From the NCBI GenBank assembly GCA_030689795.1, contig JAUYEO010000205.1, positions 1 to 11,859 of the forward strand: 11,859 nucleotides of DNA. The letters run 5' to 3'. The notes under the pieces are model-generated. The model searched no databases and was not told the origin of the DNA. It saw only the letters and a program-made list of their open reading frames with translations. How positions within the stretch are numbered: the stretch's first letter is position 1; every line of letters starts with the position of its first letter. This DNA comes from Desulfobacterales bacterium (GTDB lineage: Bacteria; Desulfobacterota; Desulfobacteria; Desulfobacterales; RPRI01). Positions 6,761 to 11,859 of this stretch are shown here, piece after piece. The translations under genes and the position numbers were made by a program.

Positions 6761-7288
6761 TTACAAGCCTTCAGGTAAATTAACTTTCATTATTTTTTGT
6801 ATAACGTCAATATGTAAAACAACAGATTCGATTGCCGGTATAAGGACCTCATTATTTTTTTCGTCTTTTACAACGTATACGTCATTGGCGCCTGTCTGAA
6901 TTATGGATTCAACACGCCCTATATAATTATCATCGGATGCATATACCAAAAGCCCTATAATGTCATTCCAGTAGTAAGTGTCTTTTTCAAGTTCAGGGAG
7001 ATCCGCCTTATTTAAAAAAAGCTCAAATCCTTTTAAATTATCGGCCGGAACCCGCGAGTCTATCCCTTCAAACAATAAAAGAACAAAACGGGAATGGGGT
7101 GCGGACCATTTCACCCTGTAACCTTTTACCGTTGAGTCATCCGGGTTTTTTACAAGAATCGTGATGCCTGTTTTAAAAACAGAAAATGACTCTGCATAGG
7201 AATAAACCTTTACAGCACCCTGAATCCCGTGTGGCTCTACGATCTTCCCAATTGAAATAAAGCCATCATTAATCAATGGATTATTCAA
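6761..7288 (-). CDS. rimM: Ribosome maturation factor RimM
   Basis: A 175-residue two-domain protein that binds S19 and assists assembly of the 30S head. The N-terminal RimM domain opens with SIGKIVEPHGIQGAVKVYSY (12-31). The C-terminal PRC-barrel region contains YYWNDIIGLLV, IGRVESI, TGANDVYVV, VLIPAIESVV and ends V-N-L-P-E-G-L, the usual family ending. There is no ATG before the conserved region: the start is TTG 7288 (GGA 5 nt upstream, within the khpA tail) or TTG 7276. The former gives an 8-nt overlap with khpA. The gene is in the standard rpsP-khpA-rimM-trmD order. Confidence 0.96.
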   Translation of the reverse strand: MNNPLINDGFISIGKIVEPHGIQGAVKVYSYAESFSVFKTGITILVKNPDDSTVKGYRVKWSAPHSRFVLLLFEGIDSRVPADNLKGFELFLNKADLPELEKDTYYWNDIIGLLVYASDDNYIGRVESIIQTGANDVYVVKDEKNNEVLIPAIESVVLHIDVIQKIMKVNLPEGL

Positions 7289-7511
7289 TTATTTCCAGAA
7301 CAGTTCGTTTTTTTAACTTGGCGGAAGCTGCGCTTAAAATTGTTCGCATTGCCCGTGCAGTCCGGCCCTGTTTGCCTATGACTTTTCCCAGATCCTCTTT
7401 GGCCACTTTAAGTTCCAGAACAGAGGTTTGATTTCCCTGTACTTCTGAAACTGTTACCTGTTCAGGATTGTCAACCAGGGCCTGCGCAATGTAATAGATC
7501 AGCTCTTTCAT
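7281..7511 (-). CDS. khpA: KH-domain RNA-binding protein KhpA
   Basis: A 76-residue single KH-domain protein (KhpA/YlqC family). The core V-I-G-K-Q-G-R-T-A-R-A-M-R (44-56) carries the GxxG RNA-binding loop (G46-K-Q-G49). Family members bind RNA broadly, act with KhpB (Jag) and influence cell division or small-RNA biology in Gram-positive bacteria; the role in this lineage is not established. AAAGGAGAT upstream of ATG 7511 gives a strong ribosome-binding site. It is preceded by a 177-nt structured gap after rpsP, the largest interruption of the ffh-trmD stretch, so it may be tuned separately from S16. Confidence 0.95.
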   Translation of the reverse strand: MKELIYYIAQALVDNPEQVTVSEVQGNQTSVLELKVAKEDLGKVIGKQGRTARAMRTILSAASAKLKKRTVLEIIE

Positions 7512-7577
7512 GGCTCCATCTCCTTTGCTTGCAGTTGCAGTTGAGGATAAGGGTGGATAAAAAAACTATATGGGCTT

Positions 7578-7630
7578 AGGAGCCGTTACGAAATAACCAT
7601 TACATTTCTGACCATTTTGTTACGGCTCCT
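7578..7630. repeat. Inverted repeat (hairpin) between rpsP and khpA
   Basis: The arms AGGAGCCGTTACGAAAT (7578-7594) and ATTTTGTTACGGCTCCT (7614-7630) pair at 15 of 17 positions around a 19-nt loop. A second, mutually exclusive pairing joins 7591-7605 (AAATAACCATTACAT) with 7652-7666 (ATGTTACGGTTATTT), 13 of 15. Both would form in the rpsP-khpA transcript. No uridine run follows the stem in the operon direction, so attenuation, mRNA processing or a small palindromic repeat are better readings than a simple terminator. Confidence 0.65.
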
Positions 7631-7688
7631 TATGCCGGTCACGGTATTTCAATGTTACGGTTATTTTTGAACGACGGCTTAGATTATC

Positions 7689-7928
7689 TTAAAAACCTTC
7701 CTTTTTCAAAAGATTTTTAACCGTATCTGTAGCTTTGGCGCCCTGACCCATCCAGTATTTTATACGCTCACCCTTGAGTGCAACTTTTGCAGGGTTCGCA
7801 ATCGGATCATATGTGCCGACCGCTTCCAGATATCTTCCATCCCTCGGACATTCCGAATCGGCAATAACAATTCTGTAAAACGGGTTTTTCTTCGCCCCAT
7901 GCCTTGCCAGCCTGATTTTAACCGCCAT
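7689..7928 (-). CDS. rpsP: 30S ribosomal protein S16
   Basis: A 79-residue S16, an early-binding small-subunit assembly protein. Clear family sequence: VKIRLARHGAKKNPFYRIVI (3-22), ADSECPRDGRYLEAVGTYDP (23-42) and KGERIKYWMGQGAKATDTV (52-70), at normal length. ATG 7928 is preceded by AAAGGAG about 9 nt away. The ffh stop codon lies immediately before that site, with only 15 nt between the genes, so rpsP is co-transcribed with ffh. Confidence 0.98.
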   Translation of the reverse strand: MAVKIRLARHGAKKNPFYRIVIADSECPRDGRYLEAVGTYDPIANPAKVALKGERIKYWMGQGAKATDTVKNLLKKEGF

Positions 7929-7943
7929 CTCTTAGTTTCTCCT

Positions 7944-9275
7944 TTAAAACGGCAACATTCCACGGCTGATACCGCGCATGCCGCCTTTATTGATTTGTTT
8001 CATTAATTTCATAGCTTGTGCATAATTTTTCAAAAGCCTGTTAATATCCTGTACGCTAGTTCCGCTCCCCATGGCAATCCTTTTCCTGCGATTGCCGTTG
8101 ATTATGTTATATTGCCTCCGTTCCCCGGGGGTCATGGAATTAATTATTGCCTCGATTTTTACCAGCTCCTTTTCGTCAACCTTGAGATTTTTAAGCTGTT
8201 TATTGCCTCCCAATCCCGGAATCATGCCAAGAAGATCGGTGATTGATCCCATTTTGCGTATCTGAACCATCTGGTCGCGAAAGTCTTCCAGTGTAAACTG
8301 ACTTTTTCTCAGCTTCTTTTCAAGCTCAACAGCTTTTTTCTCATCAACAACGGACTGGGTTTTTTCTATAAAAGTCAGGACATCGCCCATTCCGAGAATT
8401 CTTGAGGACATCCTGTCCGGATGAAACAACTCAAGGGCACTGAGTTTTTCTCCGACCCCGATAAATTTTATCGGCTTGTCGATTATCGCCTTGATGGACA
8501 AAGCTGCTCCGCCCCTTGCATCTCCATCCATCTTGGTAAGGATAACACCGCCTATATCAAGAAAGTCATTGAAGGATTTTGCTATGTTAACGGCATCCTG
8601 GCCTGTCATTGCATCCGCCACAAGAAGAATATCGGATGGTTTAACCGAATTCTTTATTCGGCCAAGTTCCGCCATAAGCTCTTCATTGATATGCAGACGA
8701 CCGGCTGTATCAAGGATAAGTGTGTCGCAGCCTTGCTTCTGTGCGGCGGTTCTTGCCTCAACACAAATGTCAACCGGATCCATATCAACGGTTGATTCGA
8801 AAGAAGGGACACCAATCTGCTCCGCGAGCTTTTTCAACTGGTCTATGGCGGCAGGGCGGTATACATCTGCCGGAACAAGAAACGGCTTTTTACCTCTTTG
8901 CCTTAAAATAATAGCGAGTTTTCCCGCCGTGGTAGTTTTCCCTGAGCCCTGGAGCCCCACAAGCATAACCGACGCAGGCATAGGTCCTGAGAGATCGATG
9001 TCCTGATGCTGCGATCCCATGAGCCGGGTAAGCTCATCGTTTACAATTTTAATGACCTGGTGTCCCGGTGTCATGCTGGACATGACTTCCAAGCCGAGAG
9101 CACGCTCTTTTATATCTGCGACAAACTTCTTTACAACTTTATAATGGACATCGGCTTCGAGGAGGGCCATCCTGACTTCTTTCATGCCCTCTTCGATATT
9201 CTTCTCGGTTAATTTCCCGTGCCCTTTGAGCTGTCTGAATATATTATTTAATTTTTCACTTAAATTTTCAAACAT
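7944..9275 (-). CDS. ffh: Signal recognition particle protein Ffh (SRP54)
   Basis: A 443-residue GTPase that with 4.5S RNA binds signal sequences on the ribosome and delivers nascent membrane proteins to FtsY. N domain about 1-90; G domain about 98-295 with P-loop GLQGSGKTT (107-115), PADVYRPAA (135-143), DTAGR (189-193), TKMD (247-250) and the closing loop FHPDRMSSRILGMGD (284-298). The methionine-rich M domain (about 325-440) contains TPGERR and the RNA-binding segment RRKRIAMGSGTSVQDINRLL (396-415). The tail ends GGMRGISRGMLPF. It is complete and the first gene of the minus-strand train, with a sigma70-like promoter at 9307-9335. The ATG lacks a strong Shine-Dalgarno and lies in an AT-rich leader. 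Confidence 0.98.
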   Translation of the reverse strand: MFENLSEKLNNIFRQLKGHGKLTEKNIEEGMKEVRMALLEADVHYKVVKKFVADIKERALGLEVMSSMTPGHQVIKIVNDELTRLMGSQHQDIDLSGPMPASVMLVGLQGSGKTTTAGKLAIILRQRGKKPFLVPADVYRPAAIDQLKKLAEQIGVPSFESTVDMDPVDICVEARTAAQKQGCDTLILDTAGRLHINEELMAELGRIKNSVKPSDILLVADAMTGQDAVNIAKSFNDFLDIGGVILTKMDGDARGGAALSIKAIIDKPIKFIGVGEKLSALELFHPDRMSSRILGMGDVLTFIEKTQSVVDEKKAVELEKKLRKSQFTLEDFRDQMVQIRKMGSITDLLGMIPGLGGNKQLKNLKVDEKELVKIEAIINSMTPGERRQYNIINGNRRKRIAMGSGTSVQDINRLLKNYAQAMKLMKQINKGGMRGISRGMLPF

Positions 9276-9306
9276 GAATATACCATTTAATTAATTTAAA
9301 ATCTTG

Positions 9307-9335
9307 AAAATAATTTTAAAATGATGTTATGTCAA
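9307..9335 (-). promoter_or_regulatory. Predicted sigma70-type promoter for the ffh train
   Basis: On the minus strand a perfect -35 TTGACA (9335-9330) is followed after 17 bp by TATTTT (9312-9307), a 4/6 match to TATAAT, in an AT-rich context. Transcription would start near 9300, leaving a leader of about 25 nt before the ffh ATG. The element lies in the divergent ffh-rlmN gap at the expected place. Prediction only. Confidence 0.6.
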
Positions 9336-9391
9336 GAATAATCGTACATAGAAAAGCTGAAGGGAAAGGGTCAAAGGCATATAAAAGAAAG

Positions 9392-9484
9392 GATTCGAGG
9401 ATTCCCGCCATAGTGATTGGCGGGCCTTCGGCAGGGGTCAAGGGTTCAAGCGGCCGGTAACCAGAAACCATAAACCAGAAACCA
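9392..9484. repeat. Degenerate repeats and small hairpin in the ffh-rlmN gap
   Basis: The 280-bp gap between the divergent ffh and rlmN genes has no ORF. Besides the ffh promoter it holds GATTCGAGGATTC (9392-9404), whose inverse recurs at the 3' end of rlmN. It also holds a perfect 7-bp hairpin, CCCGCCA (9404-9410) with TGGCGGG (9418-9424), and a 12-bp direct repeat AACCAGAAACCA at 9459-9470 and 9473-9484. Further right, at 9496-9511, ACCACGAAGTACGAAG resembles the CACGAAG units of the 4920-5000 palindrome. This looks like layered repeat debris. Confidence 0.6.
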
Positions 9485-9555
9485 GAGATTTTGAAACCAC
9501 GAAGTACGAAGGAGTCCGCCTTCTACCGGGCCTTCAATTCCTGAACGGAATAAAT

Positions 9556-10629
9556 ATGATAGAAATGATGGATTCACAAGGTAAAAGAAACATAACTGAA
9601 CTGACAAGAGATGAGCTTGTACTCTGGCTTGATGAAAAAGGGATTAAAACCTACCGGGCGGTTCAGATTTTTAAATGGGTATATTTGAAACAGGCGGATA
9701 CTTTCGAGGAGATGACGGACATCGGGCTTGAAATAAGAAAGCTTATTTCGCAGCACTTTACCATAGACCGCCTCGAAAAGAAGAAAATCGAGACATCAAA
9801 GGACGGCTCAAAAAAATATCTATTTGGATTAAGAGACGGAAATCATATCGAAAGCGTACTTATTCCTGAAAAGAATCATTATACTCTATGCATATCAAGC
9901 CAGATAGGATGCGCCCAGGGATGCAGGTTTTGCATGACCGCACGGGACGGCTTTGTCCGGAATCTTACAATGGGCGAAATTGTTTCCCAGGTGCGCGATA
10001 TTCAAAATGATCTTGAACCCCCTTCTCTCCTTACGAACATTGTTTTCATGGGGATGGGGGAGCCGCTTGCCAATTACAGGAACGTAGTCAATGCGATAGA
10101 GACGATTATTTCAGATGATGCCGGCCTTGATTTTTCATCGCGAAAGGTTACGGTATCAACAGCAGGCCTTGTTCCTCTCCTTCACGACCTCGGCAGGGAT
10201 ACAAGGGTGAATCTGGCAGTATCGTTGAATGCGACTGAGAATAAAACCAGGGACATGCTTATGCCGGTCAACCGCAAGTATCCCATTGAAGAGCTGATTG
10301 AGGCATGCCGGATATATGACCTGAAACCGAGAAACAGGATAACGTTTGAGTATATACTTATAAAAGGTATAAATGATTCTTCCGATGACGCAAAACGTCT
10401 CGCAAAGCTGCTCCGGCCTGTTAAGTCAAAAATAAACCTTATTCCTTTTAATGAGCATGAAATGAGCGAATTTAAGAGGCCTGAAGAAACTGCGATCAGA
10501 AACTTTCAGGAAATCCTGATGAGTAAAAATTTTACGACGGTAATCCGCCGGAGCAGGGGGCAGGATATATCGGCGGCATGCGGTCAGCTTCGCGCAAGAA
10601 ACATTTTACTGGAACCCCCGAATCTTTGA
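9556..10629 (+). CDS. rlmN: 23S rRNA (adenine(2503)-C2)-methyltransferase / dual tRNA methyltransferase RlmN
   Basis: A 357-residue radical-SAM enzyme that C2-methylates A2503 of 23S rRNA and, in characterised members, A37 of some tRNAs. The cluster motif is C119-x3-C123-x2-C126 within IGCAQGCRFCMTA (117-129). GMGEP (166-170) is the SAM-binding segment. The two mechanistic cysteines also appear intact: C112, seven residues before the cluster as in E. coli, and C342 in A-A-C-G-Q-L, the methyl-carrying position. Start ATG 9556 has ACGGA about 8 nt upstream; ATGs at 9565 and 9568 are alternatives. It is the only plus-strand gene, divergent from ffh and convergent with the PP-loop gene. Its last five codons and stop (E-P-P-N-L) lie inside a GATTCG-type repeat, so the extreme C-terminus may be repeat-derived. 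Confidence 0.97.
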   Translation: MIEMMDSQGKRNITELTRDELVLWLDEKGIKTYRAVQIFKWVYLKQADTFEEMTDIGLEIRKLISQHFTIDRLEKKKIETSKDGSKKYLFGLRDGNHIESVLIPEKNHYTLCISSQIGCAQGCRFCMTARDGFVRNLTMGEIVSQVRDIQNDLEPPSLLTNIVFMGMGEPLANYRNVVNAIETIISDDAGLDFSSRKVTVSTAGLVPLLHDLGRDTRVNLAVSLNATENKTRDMLMPVNRKYPIEELIEACRIYDLKPRNRITFEYILIKGINDSSDDAKRLAKLLRPVKSKINLIPFNEHEMSEFKRPEETAIRNFQEILMSKNFTTVIRRSRGQDISAACGQLRARNILLEPPNL

Positions 10630-10642
10630 ACCCTCGAATCCC
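10612..10642. repeat. Two 13-bp repeat units overlapping the rlmN stop codon
   Basis: GAACCCCCGAATC (10612-10624) and GAACCCTCGAATC (10628-10640) differ at one position and have a 16-bp period. The rlmN stop TGA (10627-10629) is inside the block. The inverse of the second unit matches 9392-9404 upstream of rlmN at 12 of 13 positions. Confidence 0.7.
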
Positions 10643-10650
10643 GTACCCCT

Positions 10651-10669
10651 TTCTCCCTAATTGGGAGAA
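10651..10669. terminator. Small hairpin between convergent genes, possible bidirectional terminator
   Basis: TTCTCCC (10651-10657), loop TAATT, GGGAGAA (10663-10669) form a perfect 7-bp stem. It sits exactly between the convergent 3' ends of rlmN and the PP-loop gene. Neither side carries a good U-tract, so it would be a weak terminator at best. Confidence 0.4.
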
Positions 10670-10674
10670 GAACT

Positions 10675-11670
10675 CTATATTATAAGATGCCTTATCTTTC
10701 CGGGTGGAATTGCGAGAACCTTTATTGTTTCGTTGCCCTCCGGAGTTTTTGCGGTTACGTCGATTTGTGAATATTCCGGAATCCTGCCGTATCCTGCGCA
10801 AATGGATGCCGCAAGAATAATAATTTCCCTGTTTCCTCCGTTAGGCATTACCGTTGTCGGGCCGGGAAAGAGGTTTACCTTAAGAAGTATGTCCGAAGCC
10901 GGGTTAAACAGCTTTTCTATATTATCATTGTCCGACTGATTTCTGCCGACTATAATTTTTGTGTTTTTACTTAAACGTAAGTGCCGGCCGTGTTTTAAAA
11001 TATTAAGTTCATTTTCGGAAAAATATTTCTGATGATCAAAAAGATCCTTTAATCGCCTTGAAAACCCCTTGTCGGTCAGAAGACACCCGCCCGCGGGGTT
11101 AGGATAATCGGAAATTCCGAATTCTCCTGCAAGCGCAGCCTGCGGTTTTCTTGACCTTCCGGAAAAGCCGAGCATAAGCTCCCTGTTTATCAGGCCTTCT
11201 TTTTCGGGTATCGTCACAGGAAGTCTTTTTGCGCTTAATGGTCTTACTATATAGCCTTCATAGCCGGAATGCTTTTCAACATAACGAAGCGAGGATAATG
11301 TCTGAGACATGGGGCGCTGTCCGAGCACTTCGCCGCTGAAAAGGAAATCAAATCCGCTTTCTTTCATAATACCGCCTGCGATCCTGAACATAAGGGAGTG
11401 GCAGTCCATGCATGGATTCATGTTTCTGCCGTATCCGCAATGCGGATTTTTCAGCATTGTCAGATATTCTTCGGTAATATTTTTTACGGTCAAAGGTATG
11501 CCGGTTGTTTTTGAGGCTTTTATTGCCTTTTCAGGTGAAAAAAACGGGGTTTCAAATGTTATCCACTCAACTTCCACATTATGTCTGCGCAGAACCAGGG
11601 CCGACAGAATGCTGTCAAGTCCACCTGAACAGAGGCCCAGCGCGCACACTTTTTTTTTGTTGTCAATCAT
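10675..11670 (-). CDS. PP-loop ATPase (MnmA/ThiI-like) with C-terminal NFACT-R-like region, probable RNA thiolation enzyme
   Basis: A 331-residue protein with two recognisable parts. The N-terminal PP-loop ATP pyrophosphatase (about 5-165) has S-G-G-L-D-S (15-20), the adenylation loop used by MnmA, ThiI and TtcA. N-P-C-M-D-C-H-S-L-M-F (85-95) resembles the MnmA N-P-C-x-x-C-N segment that holds the catalytic cysteine, here C87 with C90. The central part has N-P-A-G-G-C-L-L-T-D (191-200) with C196, a candidate second sulfur-handling cysteine. The C-terminal region (about 225-285: H-G-R-H-L-R-L, then KIIVGRNQSDND and L-F-P-G-P) resembles NFACT-R (DUF814), a presumed RNA-binding domain. No THUMP or rhodanese domain is present, so it is not canonical ThiI. 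Such proteins are often labelled thiamine biosynthesis or tRNA thiouridine proteins; tRNA thiolation is my inference. The start ATG 11670 has a weak ribosome-binding site, and a palindromic repeat begins about 30 nt upstream. Confidence 0.8.
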   Translation of the reverse strand: MIDNKKKVCALGLCSGGLDSILSALVLRRHNVEVEWITFETPFFSPEKAIKASKTTGIPLTVKNITEEYLTMLKNPHCGYGRNMNPCMDCHSLMFRIAGGIMKESGFDFLFSGEVLGQRPMSQTLSSLRYVEKHSGYEGYIVRPLSAKRLPVTIPEKEGLINRELMLGFSGRSRKPQAALAGEFGISDYPNPAGGCLLTDKGFSRRLKDLFDHQKYFSENELNILKHGRHLRLSKNTKIIVGRNQSDNDNIEKLFNPASDILLKVNLFPGPTTVMPNGGNREIIILAASICAGYGRIPEYSQIDVTAKTPEGNETIKVLAIPPGKIRHLII

Positions 11671-11699
11671 GATATGTATAAATTATTCTTCTAAATTAT

Positions 11700-11859
11700 G
11701 ATGAACTCGTAAAAAGTCGAAATATGCTCACTTAATGAGATTTTTGGGGATTTTTAAGTCACTTCGCTAAATCACAAGAACTCGGGCTAACGCCCTCAAA
11801 CAGCTTGTGATTTTTAACGCTCAGTCCTTTAAAAATCTATTTCCCAAAAATCTCAAATC
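11700..11859. repeat. Large nested palindrome behind a CTCGTAAAAAGTC terminus, cut by the right edge
   Basis: The block opens with TGATGAACTCGTAAAAAGTC (11700-11719), nearly the same as TGATGGACTCGTAAAAAGTC at 4799-4818 (19 of 20). Then four nested exact arm pairs follow: 11736-11748 with 11843-11855 (TGAGATTTTTGGG, 13 bp), 11749-11757 with 11829-11837 (GATTTTTAA, 9 bp), 11769-11778 with 11804-11813 (AAATCACAAG, 10 bp) and GGGC 11784-11787 with GCCC 11792-11795. The whole is a 120-bp cruciform-capable structure. No credible ORF is present. The far terminus is expected beyond the window. Confidence 0.8.

Noticed and set aside
8421..9006. Overlapping plus-strand open frames (124 and 176 codons) within ffh
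   Set aside because: Both are antisense to the highly conserved ffh G domain and have low-complexity, family-less translations.
10675..11670. Annotation of this gene as canonical ThiI or MnmA
   Set aside because: The PP-loop and N-P-C-x-x-C segment fit the superfamily, but the THUMP and rhodanese domains of ThiI and the usual MnmA C-terminal barrels are absent; an NFACT-R-like tail is present instead.

Overview
The window looks like a chromosomal housekeeping region of a moderate-GC anaerobic Gram-negative bacterium, most likely a Desulfobacterota (deltaproteobacterial sulfate-reducer type) genome. The reasons are the gene order around ffh-rpsP-khpA-rimM-trmD-SPOUT-rplS, a fused ADP-forming acyl-CoA synthetase, a PP-loop/NFACT-R-like thiolation protein, and palindromic intergenic repeats (CACGAAG palindromes, CGTAAAAAG termini) of a style I associate with that group. 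The taxonomic call is inference; no rRNA or tRNA gene is present to fix it.

Layout. A long minus-strand gene train starts at a sigma70-like promoter near 9307-9335 and runs leftwards: ffh (SRP54), rpsP (S16), khpA (KH RNA-binding protein), rimM (30S maturation), trmD (tRNA m1G37), a Tm1570-type SPOUT RNA methyltransferase, rplS (L19), a 240-bp palindromic repeat insertion, rnhB (RNase HII), yraN, rsmI (16S rRNA 2'-O-methyltransferase), a 718-residue CoA ligase, a 4'-phosphopantetheinyl transferase and the start of an MBL-fold RNA-processing-type hydrolase cut by the left edge. Several junctions overlap (1, 8, 14, 23, 26 and about 50-62 nt), so much of the train is probably translationally coupled. 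On the right, rlmN is transcribed divergently from ffh. It converges with a minus-strand PP-loop ATPase with a C-terminal NFACT-R-like region, which is probably an RNA-thiolation enzyme.

How the genes work together. Almost everything serves ribosome assembly, rRNA/tRNA modification, RNA turnover or co-translational targeting. The CoA ligase and phosphopantetheinyl transferase are the metabolic exception, attached to the tail of the translation operon.

The accessory signal lies between the genes. Two intergenic blocks (4799-5040 and 11700 to the right edge) begin with nearly the same ACTCGTAAAAAGTC-type terminus but carry different palindromic interiors. A structured hairpin with a competing pairing sits between rpsP and khpA. 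A degenerate GATTCGAGG-type repeat flanks rlmN and supplies its last codons and stop. I see no CRISPR array, transposase, prophage, toxin-antitoxin or defence locus, and no wholly new system can be claimed from the sequence alone.
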